Origin: Nocardia transvalensis
GTDB lineage: Bacteria; Actinomycetota; Actinomycetes; Mycobacteriales; Mycobacteriaceae
NCBI RefSeq assembly: GCF_015477765.1
Contig: NZ_JADLQQ010000002.1
Location: 620,001-684,000 of the forward strand
Reading direction: 5' to 3'
Length of the DNA: 64,000 nucleotides
The notes beneath the pieces were generated by a model. It saw only the letters and a program-made list of their open reading frames with translations, did not search any database and was not told the DNA's origin. Positions 1 to 8,423 of the stretch are shown piece by piece (within the stretch, counting starts at the first letter, position 1; every line of letters starts with the position of its first letter). The position numbers and the translations under genes are program-made.

Positions 1-58
1 TAGCTTGAGGTGCTAGTGCCCGACTAAGGGCGTGGGGGTTCAAGTCCCCCTCCGGACA
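1..58 (+). tRNA. tRNA-Leu (anticodon GAG), 3' part
   Basis: The window opens inside the anticodon stem. TAGC (1-4) pairs with GCTA (12-15) around the loop TTGAGGT, which gives anticodon GAG for CUC. A long class II variable arm follows. The T stem-loop is GGGGG/TTCAAGT/CCCCC (34-50), then the 3' acceptor strand TCCGGAC (51-57) and discriminator A58. CCA is not encoded. The 5' half lies outside the window. Bases 59-340 downstream hold no gene I can support. A tRNA 3' end beside a long accessory block is a classic island integration site, but I see no second copy of this end in the window. Confidence 0.9.
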
Positions 59-340
59 CAATCTTTCTTCACTGCGCCGTGGGTTCACAAGATCACGAAG
101 CCAGGGTGGGGAAGTGTCGGTGGAAATCGGGGCGTGTGAATCCGCGGGGCGCGGTGCATAGTGGGGGTTGGGGTTCACTCCGGTAGCCGGGGCTGGAGTG
201 GGCGGGAGACTGTGGTTGTCCCGCTTGGGTGGCTCGAGAATCACCTATCACACGGATGGAAACGTGATGACTCGTACTGTGTGCGGTTACAGCGGCCTTC
301 GGCGGGTCGGCTCCGGACGGGCGGCCGATCGGGGGAACCC

Positions 341-796
341 GTGCAGGCAAGTGATCTGATCGGGTGCTGGCGCCTGCTGTCGTACGTCGAGCTCGATGAC
401 GGCGACGTCGAACGGGTGGGTCCGCTCGGACCCGCGCCGACGGGACTTCTGATCTACGAACCGTCGGGATTCATGTCCGTGTCCATGGCGCGCACGCCGC
501 TCGCCGGACACGTCGACGGCGGTGTCGGCCAGGAGACCTTCATGGGTTACGCCGGCACGTGGCGGTTGGACGGTAGTCGGGTCTTTCACCAGGTCTGGGT
601 CAGCGCTCACCCGTTCCAGGTCGGCAGGGAACTCGTGCGGGACGCATCTCGCGACGACTCGGGCGAGATGCTGACGCTCCACGGCGAAGCAGTCATCGAG
701 GGAAACCTTCAGCGCCGACGACTCGTCTGGACCCGCCAACATCGACCGACCTCGAATCGGCCGCCGAATCGACCAGAGAGGCACAACGTGCGATGA
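341..796 (+). CDS. Lipocalin-like domain protein
   Basis: A short soluble protein (151 aa) of the lipocalin-like type. It begins with L-I-G-C-W-R-L-L-S-Y, has a central GLLIYEPSGFMSVSM strand region and a TW-R-L repeat typical of this fold, and no signal peptide. The GTG start at 341 is chosen because the domain begins there and GGGGGA lies five bases upstream; an open frame extends back to 161 but reads as non-coding. Homologues occur beside redox enzymes in many actinomycetes, with no known reaction. The stop overlaps the next start (ATGA), so the two genes are probably translated together. Confidence 0.65.
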   Translation: MQASDLIGCWRLLSYVELDDGDVERVGPLGPAPTGLLIYEPSGFMSVSMARTPLAGHVDGGVGQETFMGYAGTWRLDGSRVFHQVWVSAHPFQVGRELVRDASRDDSGEMLTLHGEAVIEGNLQRRRLVWTRQHRPTSNRPPNRPERHNVR

Positions 797-1725
797 AAGC
801 ACTGATGGCACTGTCGTACGGACCGGTGGATGCGTTGACCATCGGTGACATCGAGACTCCGGTGCCGGGCCCTGGGGAGGTTCTCGTGAAGGTCGAGGCA
901 GCGGCGATCAATCCGTTGGATATCGTCCTGATCACCGGCCTGGTCCGCGATGCGATGCCGGTCGCGCACCCGTTCGTTCCGGGACTCGATGCGGCCGGCA
1001 CCGTCGAGTCCGTCGGAGAGGGCGTCACCGAATTCCGCCCCGGTGACCCGATCGTTGCATTCACCTTCGGATCCGGCGGTTCGCTCGCACAGTACGTACC
1101 CGCGACCGTGGGTCCGGGCCTCGTCCATCGGCCCGCCGACCTGGACCCGGCATCCGGCGCGGCGATCCCGGTGGCCGGAATGACTGCGGCAGCGGCGGTT
1201 TCGGCGAGCCGTCTCGGGCCGACGTCCACGGTCCTGATCGTCGGAGCGACCGGTGGCGTCGGCTCGTTCGCTGTCCAACTCGCGAAATCCGCAGGCGCTC
1301 ACGTGATTGCGACCGGAACGCCGCACAGGGCCGCCGGCCTTCGACGTCTCGGCGCCGACGAGGTCATCGATCACACGAGCGCGGATGTCCTGGAGCGGAC
1401 ACGCGAACTCGTTCCCGCCGGTGTCGACGTAGTCATCGATCTCGTATCCCGCGGCGACGCGGTCGCCGCGAGCGCGGCGGCAGTGAAGGACGGCGGCAGG
1501 CTGGTGTCGACGAATGCGCATCCGGGCGAGCTCGCTCGCGGCGTTGCCGCCGAACATGTCGGGGTCGAGCACGGCGCAGACCAACTCGACGACCTGGTCC
1601 GACGGGCGGCCTCGGGCGAACTCGTGGCCACGATCGACTCCACCTACGGGTTCGTTGACGCCGTTCGAGCGGTCACGGACTTCGTCGGGAACTCGCACTT
1701 CGGCAAAGTCGTAGTCACGTTCTGA
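793..1725 (+). CDS. NAD(P)H:quinone oxidoreductase-like MDR-family protein
   Basis: Medium-chain dehydrogenase/reductase of the zinc-free quinone oxidoreductase group (310 aa). The N-terminal GroES-like half carries the family pattern EAAAINPLD, and the Rossmann half has the nucleotide-binding VGATGGVGSFAVQLAK at about residues 150-165. No zinc-ligand Cys cluster is seen. It probably reduces a quinone or enone with NADPH. Close to a type II PKS it could act as an enoyl or quinone reductase on the polyketide, but that is inference. It overlaps the preceding gene by 4 bp and is followed 31 bp later by an esterase gene in the same direction. Confidence 0.8.
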   Translation: MKALMALSYGPVDALTIGDIETPVPGPGEVLVKVEAAAINPLDIVLITGLVRDAMPVAHPFVPGLDAAGTVESVGEGVTEFRPGDPIVAFTFGSGGSLAQYVPATVGPGLVHRPADLDPASGAAIPVAGMTAAAAVSASRLGPTSTVLIVGATGGVGSFAVQLAKSAGAHVIATGTPHRAAGLRRLGADEVIDHTSADVLERTRELVPAGVDVVIDLVSRGDAVAASAAAVKDGGRLVSTNAHPGELARGVAAEHVGVEHGADQLDDLVRRAASGELVATIDSTYGFVDAVRAVTDFVGNSHFGKVVVTF

Positions 1726-1756
1726 GAATCGAATCGACAGGGAACAGGGGGCGGCC

Positions 1757-2710
1757 GTGACATATGCGTTCGATGCCGAGCTGGCGCCGTGGGTCCCGAC
1801 GATCCCCGCCTTGGACTACCACGACCTGCCGACCACCAGGGCGATACTCGCCCACATCTCGGCAAGTCAGCCGGCGGACACGTCCGGCGTACACGTCGGG
1901 ACACATCGGGTGGCCGGGACAGTCGGCCAACCCGACACTGTCGTCCGCGTATACCGGCCGGTCACCACCCAGGGGAATCGCGCTGCCGCGCTGCTCTATC
2001 TGCACTGGGGTGGATATGTCACCGGAAACCTCGACACAGTGCACGCCACCGCGCTCCGGCTCAGTTGTGAGCTCGATGCCGTGGTGGTCAACGTCGACTA
2101 CCGGTTGGCGCCCGAGCACCGATTTCCGGCAGCTCTGCTGGACTGCTACGCCGCGCTGCTGTGGGTCCGCGAATACGCACCCGACTTGGGCGTCGATCCG
2201 AATCGGATAGGAGTAGCCGGCGAAAGCGCCGGCGGCGGTCTGGCGGCGGCGCTGACTCTGCTCGCTCGCGATCGGGGCGGTCCGCCGATCGGCTTCCAGT
2301 CCCTCGTCTATCCGCAGCTCGACGACGGACTCGACACTGTCTCGGCTCGACAATTCGTCGACACACCCAAATGGGACAGGTCGACTGCGCAGCTGAGCTG
2401 GCACTACTATCTCGGCCCCTCGCTCGACGGCGACGTTTCGCCCTACGCCGCGCCCGCACGAGCCGACGACCTCTCGAATCTGCCTCCCGCCTTCGTGAGC
2501 GTCTGCGAATTCGACCCGCTCCGAGACGAAGGCCTCATCTACGCACACCGGCTCATCCAAGCGGGTGTGCCTACCGAGCTACACCACTATCCGGGGACAT
2601 TCCACGGATCACTGTCGATCACCGATGCCGCCATCACCCGACGAATGCTGAACGACCAGACGGAATCGCTACGCAGGGCAATGCGGACCACGATTGGAGA
2701 GCTTCGATGA
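1757..2710 (+). CDS. Alpha/beta hydrolase of the hormone-sensitive lipase family
   Basis: A 317-residue esterase of the HSL type. The nucleophile elbow is GESAGGG, the catalytic Asp is in the EFDPLRDEG block, and the His is in FHGSL near the C terminus. The usual oxyanion motif HGGG is replaced by HWGGY (around residues 77-81), which is atypical. The DYRLAPEH block is canonical for the family. The start is GTG 1757, preceded by an AGGGGG ribosome site. It overlaps the next gene by 4 bp (ATGA). Substrate unknown; it may deacylate or hydrolyse a pathway intermediate. Confidence 0.8.
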   Translation: MTYAFDAELAPWVPTIPALDYHDLPTTRAILAHISASQPADTSGVHVGTHRVAGTVGQPDTVVRVYRPVTTQGNRAAALLYLHWGGYVTGNLDTVHATALRLSCELDAVVVNVDYRLAPEHRFPAALLDCYAALLWVREYAPDLGVDPNRIGVAGESAGGGLAAALTLLARDRGGPPIGFQSLVYPQLDDGLDTVSARQFVDTPKWDRSTAQLSWHYYLGPSLDGDVSPYAAPARADDLSNLPPAFVSVCEFDPLRDEGLIYAHRLIQAGVPTELHHYPGTFHGSLSITDAAITRRMLNDQTESLRRAMRTTIGELR

Positions 2711-3783
2711 TGAAAGACACTCTCCGCGTCGCGATCCTCGCGATCGCGAGCACCATGGTCTTTGCGCTGCAGATGTCGGCACGGGCCAGCGGTTCACCAC
2801 CACACGTGTGGGACGACTTCAGGAACGGGTTCACCACAACCGGGCCCGACGCGAAGTGGGCCGTTCCGAGCGCCGGCTCCTGGTCGGCCTCCGACGGCGT
2901 GGCAACAACGCGGCCGAACCATCTGCAGGTCGCGCCGAGCGCGAAGAATCCACGGACCGGCGAGCCCGCCTTCAGCCTCACCGTCCCGCAGGAACCGCCG
3001 AACGGACAAGGGCTACCCGGCAGCCTCGACCATGTCAAATGGCTTGCCTTCATGAACCACACCGCGACCAGTGGTTACCAGGGCTTCGACGCGGTCGACG
3101 GCGAGGAGCTGGCCTGCGAGACCAAGAAGTTGTCCGGCCGGACCTTCGGTACCGCCGCCCATCCGTTCGGGGCGCACGTTGCCGACCCCGACGACGATCT
3201 GCGGTTGGCCTCGGTGGGGATGCCCGTCCTCGATCCGGAAACGTCGATGATCTTCGACTTCTTCGTCACCAACAAGCGGGTGTACGCCTTCTACGAGCGG
3301 GTGCCCGACTCGCGCCCCAGACTGGGAAACTACGCGGCCTTCACCTACGCGATACCGGTCGGCGACACGAAACCCGGTGCCCCCCATGACTTCCGGATCG
3401 CCTACACACCCGCTCAGCACACGGTGCGATGGATTCTCGACGGGCGGGAGGTCTTTCGCGTCGATAGGATCGGCGAACTCCTGCCGACCCGGGACAACCT
3501 CATGCTCGACAACGGAGGCGAACCGACCATCGTCAAGCCACGCCAATTGAGCTGCGGCATAGGGCTTTTCACGATTCTGGACGGTGCGCAACCGGGCGCT
3601 CGCATGGACTCCGGTCTGGTGCGGCTGTCCAGCGCACCCAACCACTACTTCAGGCCGAGTACCGGCGCGCCGAACCCGCAGTCATTTTTCGACGATTACA
3701 GTGCGGCCTCGAATCGGCTCTTCGGTCAAGGCGCCTCCCTGTCACTCCAGTGGTACAGCGTTTCGAGCCGAACGGTCGGATAA
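2707..3783 (+). CDS. Secreted protein, paralogue of the 16.8 kb gene (DUF6081-like)
   Basis: A 358-residue protein with an N-terminal signal peptide: MMKD-TLR, then a hydrophobic run ending near SARASG. The mature part shares its whole layout with the cytosolic protein at 16830-17732. Both have a W/F-D-x-F start, GSW-xASDGV-like strand, HPFG-x-x-VADPD(D/N)DLRLA block, MIF(D/N)xxxTN, ALYER/AFYERVP, and a C-terminal CG/VG-x-FT(I/L)LD. This looks like a concanavalin-like beta-sandwich, by inference. From memory, such proteins are annotated DUF6081, with no known activity. ATG 2707 overlaps the esterase stop. A hairpin lies downstream. Confidence 0.7.
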   Translation: MMKDTLRVAILAIASTMVFALQMSARASGSPPHVWDDFRNGFTTTGPDAKWAVPSAGSWSASDGVATTRPNHLQVAPSAKNPRTGEPAFSLTVPQEPPNGQGLPGSLDHVKWLAFMNHTATSGYQGFDAVDGEELACETKKLSGRTFGTAAHPFGAHVADPDDDLRLASVGMPVLDPETSMIFDFFVTNKRVYAFYERVPDSRPRLGNYAAFTYAIPVGDTKPGAPHDFRIAYTPAQHTVRWILDGREVFRVDRIGELLPTRDNLMLDNGGEPTIVKPRQLSCGIGLFTILDGAQPGARMDSGLVRLSSAPNHYFRPSTGAPNPQSFFDDYSAASNRLFGQGASLSLQWYSVSSRTVG

Positions 3784-3839
3784 AGGTTTCGCCAACCTGC
3801 CTTGCTCGCGGGTTGCGAGGAAAATATTCCGCAATAGAC

Positions 3840-3870
3840 GCCCCGAATTATCGGGGCAGCCCGCTTTTTT
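3840..3870 (+). terminator. Rho-independent terminator-like hairpin
   Basis: A 7-bp stem GCCCCGA (3840-3846) / TCGGGGC (3851-3857) with loop ATTA is followed after seven bases by six Ts (3865-3870). It lies 57 bp after the stop of the secreted DUF6081-like gene and before the SARP promoter region. Confidence 0.6.
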
Positions 3871-3873
3871 ATA

Positions 3874-3998
3874 ATTGTACCAAGTTTATTATTGTACCAA
3901 GTTCTCGACAATTAAGTAAACTCACAGGTTGAGTGCTCGACTTACGGAACCTGCCATTGTAAACTATGAATTGACGATGTAGAAGTCGTCTGTACCAA
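3874..3998 (+). promoter_or_regulatory. AT-rich SARP leader with repeated TGTACCAA
   Basis: Bases 3784-4080 hold no gene and are far more AT-rich than their surroundings. A 13-bp direct repeat, ATTGTACCAAGTT, occurs at 3874-3886 and 3891-3903 (17-bp period), and its core TGTACCAA recurs at 3991-3998. A consensus-like TATAAT overlaps the first repeat (3870-3875). Direct repeats in front of a SARP gene are good candidates for regulator binding. Which regulator binds is not shown. Confidence 0.45.
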
Positions 3999-4080
3999 AT
4001 CAATTCTAGCGTAGTTTCGTTCGAAATGTAGCGTTTCGGACGATGTGAACACTGAATTATCTGAGACCTGCGGGGGGCAC

Positions 4081-4881
4081 GTGAAATACAAACTTCTTGG
4101 GTCGGTCGAGATTCTCGACGGCAGCGGGGTGCCATTCCGTCCGACCGCCGCGAAGATATGCCAGGTGCTCGGACTGTTGCTCATTCGTGATGAGGTGACA
4201 AGCGTCGACCTGATCATCCGAGAACTGTGGGGTGATGATCCACCCCGCAGCGCGATGACGACGCTGCAGACCTACATCTACCATGCCCGTAAGATGTTCG
4301 AGCAGAAGGGAATGGCCGACTCCGAAAACGAGCTACTGGTAACTCAACCACCCGGCTACGCGCTCCGCGTGAAGACTGAGGATATCGATGCGAAAGTCTT
4401 CGAAGGACTCGTCGCCGACGCTCGCTCGCTGTTGCTGAAGAATCGTCCCGAGGAAGCATCCAGGAGACTGACGCAGGCGCTCGATCTTTGGCGCGGTCCA
4501 GCGTTGGCCAACATTACACCGGGCGATGTCCTGCGCGGGCATATCACCTATCTCGACGAGCTCAAGATAATGGCTTTGGAACTCAGGATCGAAGCCGAGA
4601 AGGCCCGGGGCCGCGCGCGTGAACTCATTCCTGAATTACGGAGTCTGGTCGCCGCCTACCCTTTGAACGAGTGGTTTCATCGCGAGCTCATCCAGGGATT
4701 GTTCGCGGCCGGGCGACGCGCGGAATCGCTGGCGGCCTATCAGAATTTGACGGCCGTCCTGCGGGAGGAACTCGGTGTCGAGCCTGCGCCCGAATTGCAG
4801 CGTCTGCGTCACCAGATCATCACGAGCAACCAGGTCGTTGCGAGCACGATGCCGGCCGGCCTCGATTGCCGGTCGGCATAG
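4081..4881 (+). CDS. SARP-family pathway activator
   Basis: A 266-residue small SARP (Streptomyces antibiotic regulatory protein). The N-terminal OmpR-type winged helix (about 1-95) begins KYKLLGSVEILDG and includes the TLQTYIYHARK recognition-helix region. A bacterial transcriptional activation domain follows (about 100-255), with YPLNEWFHRELIQGLFAAGRRAESLAAYQ and the terminal LGVEPAPELQRL. GTG 4081 is chosen over GTG 4045 because the family starts with M-K/R-Y-x-L-L-G and GGGGGG sits just upstream. No NB-ARC or TPR part is present. It most likely activates the adjoining type II PKS genes. Confidence 0.9.
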   Translation: MKYKLLGSVEILDGSGVPFRPTAAKICQVLGLLLIRDEVTSVDLIIRELWGDDPPRSAMTTLQTYIYHARKMFEQKGMADSENELLVTQPPGYALRVKTEDIDAKVFEGLVADARSLLLKNRPEEASRRLTQALDLWRGPALANITPGDVLRGHITYLDELKIMALELRIEAEKARGRARELIPELRSLVAAYPLNEWFHRELIQGLFAAGRRAESLAAYQNLTAVLREELGVEPAPELQRLRHQIITSNQVVASTMPAGLDCRSA

Positions 4882-4885
4882 GAAC

Positions 4886-4917
4886 GCGGTGTCAGGGCAG
4901 CGTTGCCCTGACACCGC
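4886..4917. terminator. Bidirectional terminator hairpin between convergent genes
   Basis: A perfect 14-bp stem (4886-4899 with 4904-4917) around the loop GCGT lies between the SARP stop at 4881 and the end of the minus-strand dehydratase, whose last codons it covers. There is no clear T run on either strand. Confidence 0.6.
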
Positions 4918-5917
4918 CTGTCCATGCCTCCTCGACGACCGGGCTGCGGGTGAGCAGCGGCTGCCACCACGACCTGTTGTCGGCATACCACCGGACGGTG
5001 TCGCGGATGCCGTCGCGGAAGCCGATCTCGGGTTGCCACCCCAACTGCTGACGAATCTTGGTGGAGTCCAGCAGGTATCGGCGGTCGTGTCCGGGCCGGT
5101 CGGGAACGGTCGTCTTCAACGACGACGGTCGGCCGAGTTCGTCGAGGATCAAATCGGCGATCTGCTCGACGCTGGCCTCCTCTCCCGTCCCGACGTGATA
5201 AGTCTGTCCGACGGTGCCCTCGGCCAGCACCATGGCGATCGCCGTGCAATGGTCGTGGACGTGGATCCACTCACGGCGGTTGTGCCGGGAGGCGTAGATC
5301 GGCAGCGGCCCGTTGTCGATCGCTCGCGTGGTGAACAGCGGAATCAGTTTCTCCGGGAACTGATGCGATCCATAGTTGTTGGCGCAGTTGGTGATGGTGA
5401 CGGGCAGCTGAAACGTCTCGTGGTAGGCGCGGACGGCATGATCGGCGCCGGCTTTGGACGCGTTGTACGGTGTCCGCGGCAGATAGGGGCTCGTCTCGGT
5501 GAACGCCTCTGTTGCATCCAGGGCGAGATCGCCGTAGACCTCGCACGTGGACACGTGGTGGAACCGGCCGACACCGACGACTCGGCACGCCTCCAATAAC
5601 TGCTGGGTACCGAGGACGTTGGTGCGGAAGAATCGGCCGGGGTCGAGGATCGCGAGACTGTTGTGCGACTCGGCGGCGAAATTGACCACCGTGCCGATGG
5701 CGTACTGCTCCAACAGCCGCATGACGAGAGTGGCGTCACCGATGTCACCCGCGACGAATGTGATTCGGTCCCGAACCGATTCGAGGTTCGTCTCGGTCCC
5801 GGCGTAGGTCAGCGCGTCGAGTGCGACGACCGTGTCGTCCGGATGCGCGGCAACCCAGTGGCGGACGAAGTGTGATCCGATGAATCCCGCTGCGCCCGTG
5901 ATCAGAACGGCGTTCAT
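4892..5917 (-). CDS. dTDP-glucose 4,6-dehydratase-like SDR (variant active site)
   Basis: An extended SDR of 341 residues. It has GAAGFIGSHF for NAD binding, AESHN in place of the usual AESHVD, YNASKAGADH carrying the Tyr-Lys pair, and the NNYG-x-x-QFPEKLIPLF block typical of RmlB. It would convert dTDP-glucose to dTDP-4-keto-6-deoxyglucose as the second step of deoxysugar supply. The usual catalytic STDEVYG reads STCEVYG: the Asp that protonates the C6 hydroxyl is Cys, while the Glu is kept. Activity or substrate could therefore differ. The start overlaps the cyclase stop (ATGA), so it is the last gene of the minimal-PKS operon. Confidence 0.8.
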   Translation of the reverse strand: MNAVLITGAAGFIGSHFVRHWVAAHPDDTVVALDALTYAGTETNLESVRDRITFVAGDIGDATLVMRLLEQYAIGTVVNFAAESHNSLAILDPGRFFRTNVLGTQQLLEACRVVGVGRFHHVSTCEVYGDLALDATEAFTETSPYLPRTPYNASKAGADHAVRAYHETFQLPVTITNCANNYGSHQFPEKLIPLFTTRAIDNGPLPIYASRHNRREWIHVHDHCTAIAMVLAEGTVGQTYHVGTGEEASVEQIADLILDELGRPSSLKTTVPDRPGHDRRYLLDSTKIRQQLGWQPEIGFRDGIRDTVRWYADNRSWWQPLLTRSPVVEEAWTGGVRATLP

Positions 5918-6870
5918 GGGCGGACGGTGACCTTTCTCGCGTACTCGACGGCATGGGTCATGGTGATGCTGCTGTTGCGACGCAGCTGCTCCCGGACATA
6001 CTTCTTCGCGTCACCGACGCCACCCGATCCGAACGTCATCACCGCTGCATGGGGATCGAGGACCACCGTGTGCCTGGCCGTGATCCGCCCGGGACCGTGC
6101 TCCGCGTGGCGGAACGTCCATACTCCGCTGTGGCCTCGCAGCAGAGCGGGTGTGCGCAGTTGCTTGTATGCGATCCATTCGCCCGGTCGGCAGATTCGGA
6201 GGGATTCCGTCGTGTGGACGGTGCCGTCGTCCGTGCGACTGTCCATCGTCAGCCGTTGGACACCGGGCGACATCTCGGCACAGTCGGCAGACGCCACATG
6301 GGGCAGATGGGACGGCCACAGCTCTGCGCGGTCGATGAATTCGTACGCCGCGCCAACCTGCGAACCGTCGATATCGACGGAGTCGGAGAAGCTGAACACG
6401 ACATCGGAGACGTGGTAGCCGTGGTCGGCGGCGGCCGCGAGTGCCGCAAGTTCGCGGCTACTGTTCGAATTCAGTGCGCGACGGATCGATTCCACGGTGC
6501 TCTGCCTGTCGTCGGCTGCCGTGAAGGTGTGCCCGAGCGTCACCTCCGTACGACCGGGTGCCAGTTCACGGCAGATCCATTCCCCCCGCATGGCTTCGAC
6601 CGGGTGCTGGCTGCGCACCTGTGCGAACTCGATTCGCAAACGCGACGGATCCAACGAACGTCGAGACTCCCAGTGGGCTATGTCGCCGTTGACGATCGCC
6701 CATATCTCGAAATGCTGTGAACGCTCGGTGAGTTCGATCTGGCGCACGTACACGGCCGGTCCGAACAACGCAGGCCAGCGGGACACGTCTGCCACCAGCC
6801 CGTACACGACGGCAGGCGGGGCAGCGATGGTCAGGGTGTGGGCGGTCGAATGCTCGCGGGAAGTGGCCAT
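5914..6870 (-). CDS. Didomain aromatase/cyclase (SRPBCC x2)
   Basis: A 318-residue protein with two START/SRPBCC-type halves. The first (about 1-150) has the HTLTIAAPPAVVYGLVADVSRWPALFGP pattern; the second (about 165-318) has FEFID-like RAELWPSHLPHV and a GEWIAYKQLRTPALLRGHSG segment. This matches the ActVII-type didomain ARO/CYCs that fold and aromatise the first ring of C9-reduced polyketides, which agrees with the ketoreductase at 10597. The start is ATG 6870, giving TGATG with the ACP stop; GTG 6873 is an alternative. It belongs to the KS-KS-ACP operon. Confidence 0.88.
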   Translation of the reverse strand: MATSREHSTAHTLTIAAPPAVVYGLVADVSRWPALFGPAVYVRQIELTERSQHFEIWAIVNGDIAHWESRRSLDPSRLRIEFAQVRSQHPVEAMRGEWICRELAPGRTEVTLGHTFTAADDRQSTVESIRRALNSNSSRELAALAAAADHGYHVSDVVFSFSDSVDIDGSQVGAAYEFIDRAELWPSHLPHVASADCAEMSPGVQRLTMDSRTDDGTVHTTESLRICRPGEWIAYKQLRTPALLRGHSGVWTFRHAEHGPGRITARHTVVLDPHAAVMTFGSGGVGDAKKYVREQLRRNSSITMTHAVEYARKVTVRP

Positions 6871-7130
6871 CACAGCGTCCTCGCGGCGGCGGCTGCCTCG
6901 ACCAGTTCCAGCAGTGCTTTCGGGGTCTCCACGTCGACGAGGTCCTCGTCGGGGATGGTGATCCCGTACTCCTGTTTGATGACGGCCGCACTTTCCATCA
7001 GCGCCAACGAGTCGTATCCCATTTCCTCGAACGAACGTTCGGCGAAGCCGACGCTCGTATCGATGTCTTCCTCGGAGCCCGCGCAGGCAACCAGAATGCG
7101 CTCGATGTCGGCCATGGTTATTTTCGTCAT
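6870..7130 (-). CDS. Type II PKS acyl carrier protein
   Basis: An 86-residue ACP. The phosphopantetheine Ser is in GYDSLALMESA (about residue 41), and helix III has YGITIPDEDLVDVETPKALLELV. Length and motif are typical of aromatic PKS ACPs, which carry the growing poly-beta-ketone on KS-alpha/KS-beta. It follows KS-beta after a 69-bp gap and overlaps the cyclase gene. No dedicated phosphopantetheinyl transferase is in the window. Confidence 0.93.
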   Translation of the reverse strand: MTKITMADIERILVACAGSEEDIDTSVGFAERSFEEMGYDSLALMESAAVIKQEYGITIPDEDLVDVETPKALLELVEAAAAARTL

Positions 7131-7199
7131 TGCAGTGTCCCTAGGTCTTTGATCTGATTACTGTTCTCGGTTCTCGGCTTCGGTGTGCGAGGCCCTGTG

Positions 7200-8423
7200 T
7201 CAGGGAGCGATCGCCGTGACGACGATCGCCGAGTTGAATCCCCAACGGCCGCGCGCAAGCACGAGGGCAGTTCGCACCCGCACGTCGCGGGGTTGCCCGA
7301 CGACCAGGTCGAGTTGGTAGGAGTCGGGGACGGTCGTGGTGTTGCCGCTGTGCGGCACTACGCCGTCGCGGATCGCGAGCAGCGCGGTGACGACGTCGAC
7401 CGGCCCGCCGCCGGCGTAGAGCCTGCCGAACATCGCTTTCGGAGCGGTCACCGGTACACCCCACGGCCCGAACACTGCGCTGATCGCGTCGGCTTCGATG
7501 CGGTCCAGCTCGGGAACGCCTGCGGCGTCGGCGAAGACCACGTCGACCTGCGCGGGCGTCACACCGGCGTCGGCTAGTGCCGTCTCGATCGCCCGGCGCA
7601 GGCCCGGTTCCCGCTGCGATCCCGGAGGTGGATCGAAAGTGGCTGCGTACCCGGCGATTTCGCCGAGCACCTGGCGGACGCCGCGTTCCCGGGCGGCACC
7701 GAGCTCCTCCATGATCAGGATCGCGCCGCCCTCGCCCGGTATATATCCGGACGCGGCCTCGTCGAACGGCAGGTAGGCGCGCTGCGGATCGGACGTGGTG
7801 CTCAAACGCCCGCCGGAGTGTTGTGCCGACCAACCCCACGGATCGAGAGCGGAATCGACGCCACCGGCCGTCATCAGGGTGGTGCCCGATCGTATCGTGC
7901 GTCGCGCGTGCCCGATGGCATCCAGCCCACCGGCTTGTTCGCCGACCAGTGCCATGCTGGGACCGCGCATTCCGTTGCGGATCGAGATCTGGCCGGTGTT
8001 CACCGCGTAGAACCACGCGAAGGACTCGTAGACACTGACGTACTCGGGCCCCCTGCTCCACAACTTCTGGAACTCGCGGTGGGTGAACTCGAAGCCGCCC
8101 AACGCATTCGCCGTGGCAACGCCCATGCTGTAGTCGTCGAATCCGGCCACGTCGATCCCCGCATCGGCCAACGCCCAGTCCGTGGTGATCAGGGCCAGTT
8201 GCGTGGAGACATCGGTCTGCGGCAACAGCCTGCTGTGCAGATGTTCGGCCGGATCGAGCTCGCGGACCTGTCCTGCCAACTTCGCCGGATACCGCGACAC
8301 GTCGAAGCGAGTCAGTTCGGTGAAGCCTATTTCGCCGGCCAGGAGCGACTTCCAGTGCTCCGCCAGGCCCAGACCGCTCGCCGCCACGATCGAGGCGCCG
8401 GTCACTACGGTAGGCGAGCTCAT
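7200..8423 (-). CDS. Type II PKS chain-length factor (KS-beta)
   Basis: A 407-residue ketosynthase fold in which the catalytic Cys is replaced by Gln, in [13 protein letters not shown]. That is the hallmark of a KS-beta/chain length factor that pairs with KS-alpha and sets chain length. [15 protein letters not shown] and [14 protein letters not shown] correspond to other KS blocks. ATG 8423 overlaps the KS-alpha stop by 4 bp, as is usual for the pair. I cannot predict chain length reliably from the sequence alone. Confidence 0.95.
   Translation of the reverse strand: MSSPTVVTGASIVAASGLGLAEHWKSLLAGEIGFTELTRFDVSRYPAKLAGQVRELDPAEHLHSRLLPQTDVSTQLALITTDWALADAGIDVAGFDDYSMGVATANALGGFEFTHREFQKLWSRGPEYVSVYESFAWFYAVNTGQISIRNGMRGPSMALVGEQAGGLDAIGHARRTIRSGTTLMTAGGVDSALDPWGWSAQHSGGRLSTTSDPQRAYLPFDEAASGYIPGEGGAILIMEELGAARERGVRQVLGEIAGYAATFDPPPGSQREPGLRRAIETALADAGVTPAQVDVVFADAAGVPELDRIEADAISAVFGPWGVPVTAPKAMFGRLYAGGGPVDVVTALLAIRDGVVPHSGNTTTVPDSYQLDLVVGQPRDVRVRTALVLARGRWGFNSAIVVTAIAP

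Noticed and set aside
93..350. Minus-strand open frame before the lipocalin-like gene
   Set aside because: Composition reads as low-complexity Pro/Ser/Arg, with no ribosome site or family pattern; it lies opposite the start of a real gene.
3869..4217. Minus-strand frames across the AT-rich SARP leader
   Set aside because: No recognisable domain or ribosome site, and they run into the SARP gene. The stretch is better explained as a regulatory region.
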